This document shows, one piece after another, positions 20,801 through 30,305 of a stretch of DNA of 64,000 nt. Every line of letters begins with the position of its first letter. Positions within the stretch are counted from its first letter, which is position 1. The position numbers and the translations under genes were made by a program. Where the stretch lies: contig NW_015961988.1 in the NCBI RefSeq assembly GCF_000497045.1, forward strand, positions 682,001-746,000, in the 5' to 3' direction. This DNA is from Kalmanozyma brasiliensis GHG001 (lineage: Eukaryota; Basidiomycota; Ustilaginomycetes; Ustilaginales). The notes under the pieces are model-generated. The model was not told where the DNA came from, did no database searches, and saw nothing but the letters and a program-made list of their open reading frames with translations.

Positions 20801-22002
20801 ATGTAGATGATGATGAAGGCGTAGGCTGTCAAGAGAAAGAGGTGGGTGGGTTTGCGTCGGGACGAAGCCGGATCGGGAGCGAACTGAAGGACGAGGCTGT
20901 GGGAGATGTTTTCGGATGATGCGATCAGACGCACCTGGCCTCCTGTGACTCGGGTCAGCAGCTGATGCCAGCTGGCGTGCTCTCCAGTCGAAGAGGTGAG
21001 AGTAGATTTGGACGGAGACGATCGCAGCTCGGAACACGAATCAGGGTCGTCGTTGCGCAGAAAGAAGGTGAAAGCAAGGAACTCGGCTCGAGGCAAACGC
21101 TTGAAGAGATGCCATCGTCCGGCAAGTGTTGTAGAAGGAGAGATGGGCATGCCTATCCTTGTCTGATTGAGCGAAGATTGAGCTACGGATTGAGCAGGCG
21201 TATCGTCGGCTAGGATCGCCTGCGAGTCCGAGTTCCAGTACTCGAGCGGTGATAACGTGAGACACGCTGGCTCGTTTTGGTTCGGGACTGCAGACCGCCC
21301 AGGAAAGGAAGTGCGGGCTTGGATGCAGACCAACCCGGGCTCGTGGCCGCGACCGAGACTGTTGCGAAGCTCGGTTTCGATCGAATTCTGCAGCTGGAGT
21401 GCCGAATTGAGGATGCGATTCTCCAGGACGCCGAACCGAGGACCTCTGCCAGCCATGACATCGTCGGTGGTGATGAAGACGTGTTCGACACGTATTGATT
21501 GGCAGCGTGGTCGCGAGAAGGTCGATGCTGCGTGCTCGGTAGCCGCAGGGGATTGGCGAGCTGTGTGGTCGAGAAGGACCTTAGCATCCCCCATATCGAT
21601 GGCTCTGAGGTCGTGCGCATCGTCCCAGATCATGCGCAGGTCGCTGAGACTGTTGACATGCTTTCGACCGCTGCTTGCAAAGGAATCCATAAAGGGCGTG
21701 CTGAGAGACCTCCAAACGCTCTTTGCATCGCCTCTCGAGACACCCGGACCGCCTTTGGAGGCCCAAAAGTAGATGCCGACGGCTGGATAGAAGAGTGATG
21801 TGATAACGAGCGAGCATATCAACAAGGTTCGTATTTGGTGTTTCGAGATCCAGCGACCATGTTGCTGGAAGAGCGTCTCGCCATGAGATCGAATGTTGCG
21901 CACTAGAGGCAACGATGAACCTGATCCGGGATGCGACCGTCTGGCTCTCCTCGATGGTGGAATGCGAGAGTCCCGCCGCGCTCCTAAACCATCTGGACCC
22001 AT
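17830..22002 (-). CDS. SCP1: SREBP cleavage-activating protein (SCAP) homologue
   Basis: Intronless frame of 1390 residues. A first membrane segment lies at about residues 58-80, followed by a long luminal loop. A sterol-sensing domain spans roughly residues 390-555, with five closely spaced hydrophobic segments (FIIIYISRGLVNLRK, IQLLISMITSVSICALLG, LPFVIVVVGSENMYSLTKAI and two more). Further membrane segments lie near 630 and 745-775, and the C-terminal part from about 830 contains degenerate WD40 repeats. This is the architecture of SCAP, which escorts the SREBP (Sre1) precursor from ER to Golgi when sterol is low; in fungi the pathway also senses oxygen. The starting ATG is the first in frame. 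Other sterol-sensing proteins such as Ptc/NPC1 or HMG-CoA reductase lack the WD40 tail. Confidence 0.85.
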   Translation of the reverse strand: MGPDGLGARRDSRIPPSRRARRSHPGSGSSLPLVRNIRSHGETLFQQHGRWISKHQIRTLLICSLVITSLFYPAVGIYFWASKGGPGVSRGDAKSVWRSLSTPFMDSFASSGRKHVNSLSDLRMIWDDAHDLRAIDMGDAKVLLDHTARQSPAATEHAASTFSRPRCQSIRVEHVFITTDDVMAGRGPRFGVLENRILNSALQLQNSIETELRNSLGRGHEPGLVCIQARTSFPGRSAVPNQNEPACLTLSPLEYWNSDSQAILADDTPAQSVAQSSLNQTRIGMPISPSTTLAGRWHLFKRLPRAEFLAFTFFLRNDDPDSCSELRSSPSKSTLTSSTGEHASWHQLLTRVTGGQVRLIASSENISHSLVLQFAPDPASSRRKPTHLFLLTAYAFIIIYISRGLVNLRKVHSRFGLAFTGTIQLLISMITSVSICALLGIRLTLVPWELLPFVIVVVGSENMYSLTKAIVDTPLSLPVSSRIAHGLGKVGLPITLTTLADIVLLLVIALFIGVRAVREFCIFAVFSLVMDWFLQMSFFVTILSIDMQRLELADLLTQGTRISRKQDSLSQSHDRHLNGPGSTNNDDADRKPHPARHQRNGAEGRSGNIVIAALSKVWNARTARTASLTLILVYMGGLYLYYGTGYPSHQKTSYVLPDDWDTIRQPPSTDSAFDPYGHLDNNGHAALPWWTSSPSADLWTSLNPLGAEELRIDVKPWTILSLRSSTEGQTPPSVATFAGWALFRPRIRAVVWFAKLVVLPISGTTALLWMLLLYLLKDTELLDAQRDKSEADPSDSSNGSADPASHSSVTSRTTVIASAHSCDIEFLVHDGGLAASIDNGGGIHVWRLDGGGAASEDARRTSSVSKARSMLPLDHSPVAALTMSAEAGWLAIGHSSGRVLFLSTKSLEVLWDHLPADSASPIAALTLQHQDSMHSLDSAVALSAHRDGTIHAWNVARKEVRLVPSQTQLDSRLRWRSLEVSAPPTSHPEGSSNSISTSASSRTVLIGFTTTDGQFHIRAVETGGASAKTVFTLSMDDRGQVCSAMLCRLSSRPPPADEAPLLRSTLILGFANGRVRLVDFETAEAISSVDLDDGPVMSVSSIDAGDAYTSAFVAQTTGRASLLVVASGSPVAGAAMEKSGSIHGGLNAPSAGSPIRIRTPNGSRTNASIFWGDSSTPPSPANELGNPLAYPMSSHGSASRLRRASANTRDRSGSHTAVEPGPQTLAASSSLSVMPNLPPPSNATQRADDRQLRLLGWVRCQRGGTSPVGLGSLVVGVGRAQRSTSSSRWEWWVLDLREELVLGRGGELIVPRQPLLLRTDEAASTPTPPRASLQRSRTGRPSLDGPLDDALSFSRLHPVHGFATSLRKDSALMFGFGGSIGVVHVKGKQA

Positions 22003-23203
22003 GTTGTCCGTGGCGCCGGCGCTTCCCTCACGATAAACGCGGATCGAGTGGGTTGACTCTGCCGAGCTTGTGGGTGGAAGAGACCGAGATGAAACCGGGC
22101 GATGAAGCTGTGCTCATGAAAGGTGGGACGACATGGTACCGATGAGCCGACTTGTCGTTGGAGCGGCGTATTGCGCTTCGGTAGGAGGACGAATGAGAGG
22201 TGTGAGGGATGGTGATGGTGACAAGCTTCTGGAGATCAGGCGTGACTGCTGAAAGTGGCCGTGCGGAAGCGTAGAGCGGTAGCGCAAAGCGGTCAGGGTC
22301 CGACCGAGACGAAGAAAAGTGACAGAACGGCTGCAAGCTGCAGTCACAGTCTGCAGTGGGCAAAATGATCTTTTAGGGTTCGAGTGGCAGAACAATGCGG
22401 AGCAGCTTGGCGCTTCAGCTTCTTCTCATCTTTACCTCTGATTCGCCTCCTCGGAAGCATACTCCCGAGACTTACGACAGCCTTTGGCCTACTATCGGCA
22501 TGACTCACGGGCCTCTGTCATTCTTCTCACGATTACTGGGCAGCGATCCGATGACTTCCTCTGCAGATGGAAGTTCCGATTCGGCTTCTCAGCCTGTCAA
22601 GCTCTCCGCCAAGCCCCAAGGCTTTTCGCGCTCTGTGAGCCCCACGGACAGCCAAAATCAGCTGGTTTGGTGACCAGACCTAAAAAGCCATTTTTCCACC
22701 TAAGCCAGCTCGCTCGCATTCCGAAGCAAAGCAGCCATCTTCCATTCGGCTCTTGGCTTGTCCTCACTGGCAATTGATCACGCTCAAGATGATTCCCTAG
22801 CACGAACGGATCGTCTGCGTGCAGCAGGCTGGCCTCTCCAGTTCAGGCCGGAGTGTGGTTGAAATGGTCACCCAAGGCTTGCTCGCCGAATTGGCTCTCA
22901 GCTCTCTGGCTTGGCAGCCCTCTTACGGCAATCTTTTTGAAGCCTCGCTCGCACGGACGAGACGACAGAAGAGTCAGCACATCACATCGCTGTCTCACGC
23001 CTCGGAACCTCCACCTCGGCTTCTCCGCTTGTTGTTCGGCAATCAACTTTAAATCCGCTCGACCTTCTCGGCGAAACGTAAAGCTGACCTGCCCTCCGCC
23101 GATGCGACTGTGGGCGAGGGATGAAGCATCTTTATAGCCGGCCTGTGGTCGGCTCGCTCGCTGCCATCCTTTCAACCACCATTCCATTTCATTGCAAACC
23201 ACC
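22003..23203. other. Divergent promoter region of SCAP and the oxidoreductase
   Basis: About 1.2 kb between divergent start codons. No recognisable open frame is present. A TATA-like TTTATAG lies near the oxidoreductase start. Confidence 0.45.
23131..23137 (+). promoter_or_regulatory. TATA-like element before the oxidoreductase gene
   Basis: TTTATAG lies 73 bp before the ATG at 23204, a typical spacing for a fungal TATA region with a short leader. It is a degenerate match. Confidence 0.35.
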
Positions 23204-24295
23204 ATGTCGCTCCCTAGCAAAATGAAAGCACTCGTGACGGTCGAGGACCATCAGGCGACCGTCCAAGAGGTGGACGTCCCCACGCTCGACGCAGACGAGA
23301 TCCTCGTCCGCACCCTCGCCGTCACCATCAACCCCACGGACTGGAAGCACGTCGCCTTCATCTCTGGTCCTGGCAATCGGGTCGGCTGTGACTTTGTTGG
23401 CGTTGTCGAGCAGCTCGGATCCTCCGTCAGGAACTCTTCTCTGCAAAAGGGCGATCGGGTGGCGGGCTTCGTGCACGGCGGTAAGGAGCCCGAACGCGGG
23501 TCCTTCGCCGAATACCTTAAGACCGACAGCAAGATCGTGGCCAAGATCCCGGACAATGTCGATGACCTCACCGCCGCCGCTCTCGGCATTGGCGGTGAGA
23601 CGGCGGTGCAAGCCTTGTTTCACCGACTCAACCTGCCCGTGCCGGACTTCTCCAACGGTGCTGTGCCCGTGAAGGACGATGCGCAAGAGGTGCTGATCTG
23701 GTCCGGAAGCACCACCGTCGGTCAGTGGGCCATTCAGTTGGCCCATCTTGCTGGATACAAGGTCATCACCACCGCAAGCCCCAAGAATCACGACCTGCTC
23801 AAGAGCCTCGGCGCAGACGACCTCTTCGACTACCGCGATGAGTCCACCCCCGAGAAGATTTCGTCCAAATACCCCAAGTTGAGCAAGGCGCTCGACTGCA
23901 TCTCGGAGAACGGCACCCAGCAGCTCTGCGTCAAGTCCCTCGGCCAGGGTGGCGGCGAAGTCGTCGTGCTCCTCAAGCCCGATAAGGAGGCCATCGAGCT
24001 CAGGAAGGGTGAGGTCAAGATCATTCACACCCTCGCGTACACCGCGCTGGGTCGCCCGTTCAACTACGGCAAGGCCGTGTACGACCAGGCCACCGTCGAG
24101 GCCGATTCGAAGAAGATGCAGGAGTGGCTGAACGGGGACAAGGGTCACTTCTACACGCTGTTCAAGCAGGGGCTGCTCAAGGGTAACAGGACTAAGGAGA
24201 TGCAGGGTGGACTCGAGGGTATCAACGAGGGCATGAAGTATCTGCAGGAGGGTAAGGCGTCCGCTGAGAAGCTGACTTACAGGATCAGCTCGTAG
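23204..24295 (+). CDS. MDR-family NAD(P)H oxidoreductase (enoyl reductase/ToxD-like)
   Basis: Intronless frame of 363 residues from the ATG at 23204 (context ACCATGTCG). The fold is a medium-chain dehydrogenase/reductase: N-terminal GroES-like domain with TINPTDWKHVAF and GCDFVGVVEQLG, then a Rossmann domain with the cofactor motif SGSTTVGQWAIQLAHLAG near residues 167-184. Zinc-ligand cysteines of classical alcohol dehydrogenases are not visible, so it is probably a zinc-independent reductase. The closest group known to me is fungal zinc-binding-dehydrogenase-like proteins and trans-acting enoyl reductases such as ToxD. No polyketide or other biosynthetic genes are nearby, so a role in secondary metabolism is not supported by context. 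The substrate is unknown. Confidence 0.85.
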   Translation: MSLPSKMKALVTVEDHQATVQEVDVPTLDADEILVRTLAVTINPTDWKHVAFISGPGNRVGCDFVGVVEQLGSSVRNSSLQKGDRVAGFVHGGKEPERGSFAEYLKTDSKIVAKIPDNVDDLTAAALGIGGETAVQALFHRLNLPVPDFSNGAVPVKDDAQEVLIWSGSTTVGQWAIQLAHLAGYKVITTASPKNHDLLKSLGADDLFDYRDESTPEKISSKYPKLSKALDCISENGTQQLCVKSLGQGGGEVVVLLKPDKEAIELRKGEVKIIHTLAYTALGRPFNYGKAVYDQATVEADSKKMQEWLNGDKGHFYTLFKQGLLKGNRTKEMQGGLEGINEGMKYLQEGKASAEKLTYRISS

Positions 24296-24422
24296 ATCGC
24301 TCTCGCGTTAGCCCGAGACACAAGTCAAAGAAGGAATGGATTGTGCAGACGCAATCTGTTTACAGTATGACAGCGTAGAGCCAATACAATGCGATGATGT
24401 GAGATACAAGAGTGTGAACTGA

Positions 24423-27400
24423 TCAACGAGCGTTGCTGAGCGGCACGAAGTGGTCACCGGACATCACCTGGCCGCTGCTAGCTGCTTGCGATGACTGCGT
24501 CGACAGCTCGGCTTGCAACGCCGCCTGCGCCTGCCGATCAATGTCGTCGAACAGCCCTTGGAACTTGTCGTCCAGCTTGTCGACGCGCACATCCGATGCC
24601 GTCTGCTGGCGAGCCACCTCGTCCATCCTAAGCCTCAACTTCCTCACTTCCAACTCGTGCTTGTCTTGCATCGATTTGACTTCTGCAGCATGCACTTTCG
24701 TCAGAGTCTTGACCTCCGAGCTGAGCTGATCGATCCGCTGCAGCAGCGTTGCTTGCATCTGTGCATTGGTCTGTTGCGCCCTGGCCTGCTCTGCGGCGTG
24801 CTTGATCTGCGTTTTCGTGAGCTGAGCGACATGCTCTTCGAGCTTCTTTTCGTTGGCCTGGCTGTAGATGCGCAGGACTTCGGTGACGACACGCAGCGTC
24901 ATGGGGTCCAGCGATCCGAGTCCGGCAGTGGGCGGCGACGCCGCTGCGGGCGCCGTCTGACCCGACGTGATCCCGGCGGCGACCACGCTTGTCGCCAGAG
25001 CCAATGTGTTTTGATCTGCTGCCTGAGCTTGTATCGCTGCAGGCGGACTGGGGGTCTTGGGAGACAAGGAGGAAGGCGGTGCGATGCGCACAGCTGCAGA
25101 CGCGGTTGCAGTCTGCGCAGTTCCTGGCTCCGACTCTGCCGATGTGGGTCGTTCTGCGCCGCCCACCAATTTGGTGGGGACAGCTGCAGATTCGGCCCGG
25201 GCCCGTGCAGCCAACTCGGCCCTGTAAGCATTGTTGGCCGCTAATGCAGCTGCCATGTTTGCTGCCGCACTGCCATCACCTTCTTCAATGACTCCAGTGA
25301 TTCCAGACTTCAACCCAAGGGAACCGTTTGTGGGGTCCAAGCTCGTCGATCCGTTCCGAGGCGCGGATGCAGAAGCGGACGGCTGGCTTGGCACCACTTT
25401 GGCAGCGATCAAGGGACTCATGGCGGGCGACGATGATGGTGGCGTCGAGAGCGACTGGCTTGCAATGACCGGAGAGACCGGGTGTGCCTTGCCCTCTCGG
25501 AGAACGAATTTGCGAATGCCGTTGGCGACCGTCGGGAACGATGTGACGGCCTGGGTCGAGCTCATTTGCGTGCCATTAGTGGCGCCGAGTGCAACCCCTT
25601 GCGTAGCCGTTAGGGGTGACGGTACAGGTGCAGACGCCATCCTAGGGACGTTGATCGCTTCCTCAGCTCTCGACATTTGCCCGGATCCGTCGTCCTCATC
25701 CATGGCCTCGAGTAGTCTCGGTGCCTCGATTCTGACCTTCTTCCTGGACGGTGATTTGGGCGATGCCGCTGAAGGAGCTTCGCTCGAGTTCTTGGTGCGC
25801 TTGCGTGGGACCGGTGTCGATGCCGGGGATGATGACGCTGCAGCAGCCTTGACCTTGTCAGTCTGTGTTTTGCAGGGCCTCGTGACGCCCAGCGTGCCTG
25901 AAAGCCCGTGCTTGTGCTCGTCCGACACATCCAAGAAGCCGATTTGACAACCAGGAGTCTGCGGAACGCAATTCATATTGGTCCTCGCCGCCTCGATGAG
26001 CGCAAAATGGGCGCGCGCCTCGTCGCGAAACTCGAACGGATCCTGCTTCCACTCCTTGTAGTCGAGCGTGCTCGCCTTCTTGTGATAGCTGTGGAACAGC
26101 TTGGGCTCGTTCTGGGCCAAGACGTGCGCGGGATGGATGTACAGCTTGTGGAGAAGGCATCCGAAGCAGTACGAATGGCCGCATGGCTTGCAAAAGTAGC
26201 GCTGGGACGAATCCAGGGTTGCCTTGCAGATTCTGCACGGCGCGAGGTCGTCTCGCCAACCCGTAGTCTGTCGAAGCTTGTACAGATTCGTCGCGGCCAA
26301 GAAGCTGAGCGGCCAACTCCTTTTACCTACGTCTTCTTCCTTGAGCAGCTCCACCTGCAACAAGGGAGGCTCGTCGTCGTCGTCGTCTGCACCAGAATGG
26401 ACTCTTTGTTCGACCGTGAGGGCCAGAGTCGGATCCACGGATAGAAGAGCCTGTGCGGCCTGGTTGCGAATCTGTAAGCGCTCGCCAAAGTTGCGATAGA
26501 GCTGGTATGGCCGAAGCGAGTCGGTAGCGTCAGAACACGGGCAGAGCCGCCCTTGACAGTAGCATTGCACGCACAGCGTGTCGCCCTTCTTGCACTCGAA
26601 AAAGCCGTGCATGGTGTCGGCGCCGCAGACATCGCACTCGACGTAGCTGACGTCGTCTCCTTCGACGGGTATGTCGCGCCAATCAGGGGCATACTCGTCA
26701 GAGAGGAGAGCGTCGTACGACTGGAGAAGGGTGCTGAGGTCGCGAATCCTTGCTTTGGGTGTCTCGAGCTTTCCTTGGATGTTGTCCGTGACCTGCTGGG
26801 TATACTTGACGACCGTATGCTCGATGACCGACTTGATGTGGTGAGACTCCCTCTGGCAGCGGCGCTGGTACAGCGGAAGATCGGTGAAGAGCGCACTGAC
26901 GAGCGAGTCCACGATGAGACGAGACCAGGCGGTCTTGACACTTCGACCGCCCGAATTCATGACCATGTATGCCGCACGCGGTGGAACCAGCACGAGATCG
27001 CCGACACGCTGCCTCCAAAAGGAAAGGGAGAAGGTCGCTTCGGCGAGCTCGTTAGCTGGCGGGATGTGTCCCTCATAGTGAGGAGAGCCGCCTTTCTTGG
27101 TCAGATACTCGTCCACAGCATCGTTGTCTTCGGGATTGGTGATGAACCACACCGCGGAGGCCTCCGGATCGCTCCAGATCATCAGATTCTGAACGAGACT
27201 GGAGCAGAGCCCACGCTTCAGAGGTGTCCGGGCTGTACCTAGATCAAAGCGGGAGATTTCAGTGCGGCGCAGACCGCGACTGATACGCGAAAAGACATCG
27301 TGCTGTCCTTGGTAGACAAGTCGCCGGTGCACCACCTTGGCAAGCGCTTCTGACCATTCAGGGTGACATGACCTGTCTGTCCCGTACAGCTCTTCCTTGG

Positions 27401-28667
27401 GTACCGAGGCGAAGACTTTGTGCGGATCAAACAGATCCGAATTCCACGCCGATGTCTTGTGCAGATCCGTGATCACCATGGGCTCGCCCTGCGTTTCAAC
27501 GAGCTGGATGATGAGCTGCTCGAGGTCGTCTTCCAAGACGTCGAGGCAACTGACAGCTGGGATTGGTTTGGCCTTGCCACCCTCGCTGATCAAGGACTCG
27601 TAGTCGATGGGGGCGGAGGACGAAGCGGTGCTTGCCCGAGGATCTGATGTGCTTGTAGACAGAACGGCGATGTCTTCTGGTGCCACGCTGTTGGAACTCG
27701 ACTCGGCCTGCTCGACAGCGTTCTGGCCACCATTTCCATTCTTGCGATCCGTCACGCTCCAATTGCGTGTCTGATCAATGGACGGCAGACCTGCGATGTC
27801 TGCCATCGCCATTGCAGACGGAGCGTCATGAGAGGTTCTCACGGGCTGCGCTTTACTGTCGTGAAGCATGCCGTGTCCATTCGTGGACTGGACTTGGTTT
27901 TGCGACTCGAGTGGACGCGACTTCGGGGACGCACTGACAGAGGACGGAGGCTGGCGGTGTTGCACTATGCGACCTGATGCGGGCAAAGTATCCAAGGCGT
28001 CGACCGCCTGGGCAGCCCGAGATCTCTGTGGGCTCGCCGCGGGAGCAGGGCTTGGAGAAAAATTCGAAGTCGATGCTTTCAACACGTCAGCAGACGAGAT
28101 GGGCCCAGGTCTCGCCGGAGCCCTCTGCGGTGGAGCGACCGCTGCGGTTCGGAGCGGCGCCAGAGGTACCGTTGCAATCGGCTGCGCCGCCGAGTGGCTC
28201 AGCAGAACGGGCGCCGCCGGCCGTACTTGCAGCCGAGCGTGATTCCCATCGAGCGAAACTGGATTCTGTCCAGACGGAGACTGTGGGTGGTGGGACGAGT
28301 CGACCATCGTCGCGACTATTCTGCGCGGAGACAGACTCGTCTGAGTTCCAACGAGAGCGGACGAGTGTGTGGACAACGGATGAACCGGGACCGGGACAAG
28401 CAGCGGTGCTGACCCAGAAGGCGAGCGGGATGCTGCTTCTTCGAGACTGGGTCGGGAGGAAGGCAAGCTCGTCATGCGATCCAGCGAGCCACTTGCAGCA
28501 CGATGAGGAGCGGTCACATGCTGGATTTGCCGTGGAGAAGCATGTGGACGCGCATCGACAGGAGAGCGAGCGATATTCGGCTGCTGCGGCTGACCCTTGA
28601 CAGACGCGTGTGTGTGCCGCTCGTTGCCCATCACGGCCGAATGGAGCGGAGCGGGAGAGCCGGACAT
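24423..28667 (-). CDS. JmjC-like protein with two Cys-rich zinc clusters and coiled coil
   Basis: Intronless frame of 1414 residues. Residues 1-350 are Ser/Pro/Ala-rich and probably disordered. Residues about 390-600 resemble a JmjC (cupin) domain: GEPMVITDLHKTSAWNSDLF, then IWSDPEASAVWFITNPEDND and RVGDLVLVPPRAAYMVMNSG. At positions where active demethylases carry the iron ligands H-x-E/D and H, I see none of these residues. A first Cys cluster (ECDVCGADTMHGFFECKKGD plus CVQCYCQGRLCPC) lies at about 678-711 and a second (CRICKATL, CKPCGHSYCFGC) at about 811-837; both look like zinc fingers. A coiled coil lies near 1280-1390. It is probably a nuclear chromatin-associated protein that binds rather than demethylates histones; that function is inference. 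I do not recognise a named orthologue. Confidence 0.75.
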   Translation of the reverse strand: MSGSPAPLHSAVMGNERHTHASVKGQPQQPNIARSPVDARPHASPRQIQHVTAPHRAASGSLDRMTSLPSSRPSLEEAASRSPSGSAPLLVPVPVHPLSTHSSALVGTQTSLSPRRIVATMVDSSHHPQSPSGQNPVSLDGNHARLQVRPAAPVLLSHSAAQPIATVPLAPLRTAAVAPPQRAPARPGPISSADVLKASTSNFSPSPAPAASPQRSRAAQAVDALDTLPASGRIVQHRQPPSSVSASPKSRPLESQNQVQSTNGHGMLHDSKAQPVRTSHDAPSAMAMADIAGLPSIDQTRNWSVTDRKNGNGGQNAVEQAESSSNSVAPEDIAVLSTSTSDPRASTASSSAPIDYESLISEGGKAKPIPAVSCLDVLEDDLEQLIIQLVETQGEPMVITDLHKTSAWNSDLFDPHKVFASVPKEELYGTDRSCHPEWSEALAKVVHRRLVYQGQHDVFSRISRGLRRTEISRFDLGTARTPLKRGLCSSLVQNLMIWSDPEASAVWFITNPEDNDAVDEYLTKKGGSPHYEGHIPPANELAEATFSLSFWRQRVGDLVLVPPRAAYMVMNSGGRSVKTAWSRLIVDSLVSALFTDLPLYQRRCQRESHHIKSVIEHTVVKYTQQVTDNIQGKLETPKARIRDLSTLLQSYDALLSDEYAPDWRDIPVEGDDVSYVECDVCGADTMHGFFECKKGDTLCVQCYCQGRLCPCSDATDSLRPYQLYRNFGERLQIRNQAAQALLSVDPTLALTVEQRVHSGADDDDDEPPLLQVELLKEEDVGKRSWPLSFLAATNLYKLRQTTGWRDDLAPCRICKATLDSSQRYFCKPCGHSYCFGCLLHKLYIHPAHVLAQNEPKLFHSYHKKASTLDYKEWKQDPFEFRDEARAHFALIEAARTNMNCVPQTPGCQIGFLDVSDEHKHGLSGTLGVTRPCKTQTDKVKAAAASSSPASTPVPRKRTKNSSEAPSAASPKSPSRKKVRIEAPRLLEAMDEDDGSGQMSRAEEAINVPRMASAPVPSPLTATQGVALGATNGTQMSSTQAVTSFPTVANGIRKFVLREGKAHPVSPVIASQSLSTPPSSSPAMSPLIAAKVVPSQPSASASAPRNGSTSLDPTNGSLGLKSGITGVIEEGDGSAAANMAAALAANNAYRAELAARARAESAAVPTKLVGGAERPTSAESEPGTAQTATASAAVRIAPPSSLSPKTPSPPAAIQAQAADQNTLALATSVVAAGITSGQTAPAAASPPTAGLGSLDPMTLRVVTEVLRIYSQANEKKLEEHVAQLTKTQIKHAAEQARAQQTNAQMQATLLQRIDQLSSEVKTLTKVHAAEVKSMQDKHELEVRKLRLRMDEVARQQTASDVRVDKLDDKFQGLFDDIDRQAQAALQAELSTQSSQAASSGQVMSGDHFVPLSNAR

Positions 28668-30305
28668 TGGCGAAGGCCGATCGCAATCGTGCTTGAGCTG
28701 CTGCGTGCTTGACCTCGAATTTGGCGATCCGAAATGACTGAAGTTTGGGCCACCAGGCAGGCTTCAGCACGACGATCTCGAGGGTGTCAAGAGTCAGGAC
28801 TAAGTACCTGAACAAACGAAGGACGACGACCAAAGACTCCAAGATATGAACCAGGAGGCAATGCTTCGGCGCTGAAGCGACTTGATGGTTCGCCGAGATG
28901 AATGGTCGTGAGTGATCCTTGCAGCAGGCCGCAGTGGGCGAATTTACACCGAAAATTGAATGGTGCCCTCCTGGCTTGAAATTGGCGACCAACCAGAAGG
29001 AGGCCCGTCCGCTCTCGCGACGAAAATCTCGCGGCTGGTGGCTGGGCACAGCACGCAGGCGAGTGAGACAGCACGTTTGCCCTCGATCACTTGTGGAGTG
29101 AGTTGCAGTCTCCTGAATCGCGCTGATCGTCCTTTGCCCCAATCCGGCTAGTCTTTTACGGTGGGCTTGCGTCTTTTCGCCGACGCTGAAGCACAAGAGC
29201 TTCGATCTTTTTGCCTTCTGAGTGCTTGGTGTGGAGGATGACGGCCGGCTCGTTGATGCGGCCGAAGCACGCTGGCAGCTGATCTGCGGCTCGCCTGCTT
29301 GAGGTGCGCGTGTCGATCGTTCGCTGAGGGCGAGAGCTTGGACGATGCGGATCCGCTCAACAGCCGATCCTGAAGAGCCGAGGGAGGTCGTTCGAGAGTC
29401 TTGCGTGCGATTGATGGTAGAATGGAGAAACCAGAGGCAAGTGCGGGATGGTGGAACCGTGACTACCGAAAGGCGGGTGAGGTTGCTTTGTCTTGCTGAC
29501 TCGACCGCAGCAGTCACAGTGCATTGACTCAAGCTTCCATCGAGATGCGGATTCCAGTGGACTGAGACAAGGTTTGCGATTTCTTCCGTGTGATCGAGTA
29601 TCGAGTGAGTCGGTCGTGCGTTGATACCGTAGGTGGGTCGAGAGTCGAGGCGGCCGTCTGGTGATCACATCAGAAGAGAGTGTGTGTGGGATTTCGGCTT
29701 TTTGTGATTTGGTGACTTCTGGAAGGATCGCCTGTCTGACTGGACCCTGGGCGTGGCCAGCTCTCAAAAAGTGGACTGAGCGAGAAGACGCGCTTTCTGG
29801 CTTTTGTTCCCACGGTCGGCGAAGCCAAATTCAATATCGACTTCATGTCCTCTCCGTATCCGCGCCCACTTCACAAATCCTTCCATTGGTTGCTTGCCGA
29901 CGTATACGGACGGCTGTTCCGTGTGCTGACTCCGTGATGGATCGAAGAAACGACTGTACATTTCTCCTATCTCCTGTGGCGCGGGTGTAGTCACAAGGCA
30001 GACCGTGACTGTCCGAACGGACACCGAGAGAAGAACGGAAGAACCGAGAAGGAATCGTCTGCTCTTGCTGGATGGCTGCGAAAGGATCACGGTTCTGTCA
30101 CACCGCTTCGACAAAGTCACTCTGCGAGAGAAGCTGGACCACGAGGCACAAAGCTGAGTTCTCAGACTGCGCTACTGATGATACAAATAGATGACCGGCC
30201 ATCTTTGCAGAATGCGTCCTCTGCAGCGCCGTGTGCTGTCCGAGTCGTCCGACACCGAATGACCTCCATGGTCTCGACAACGACATCGCAGCCTTTTCAG
30301 ACGAG
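28668..30305. other. Divergent promoter region, JmjC gene and HEI10-like gene
   Basis: About 1.6 kb between divergent start codons. A same-strand minus frame runs through part of it from 29532 but overlaps the JmjC gene in another frame and has no recognisable content. A pyrimidine-rich CCTTTTCAG directly before the plus-strand start at 30306 could be a 3' splice site of a leader intron. Confidence 0.4.

Noticed and set aside
28087..29532. 481-codon minus-strand frame overlapping the start of the JmjC gene in another phase
   Set aside because: It overlaps about 580 bases of the JmjC coding frame, has Cys/Ser/Arg-rich composition without motif, and no codon bias. The JmjC frame is the real one.
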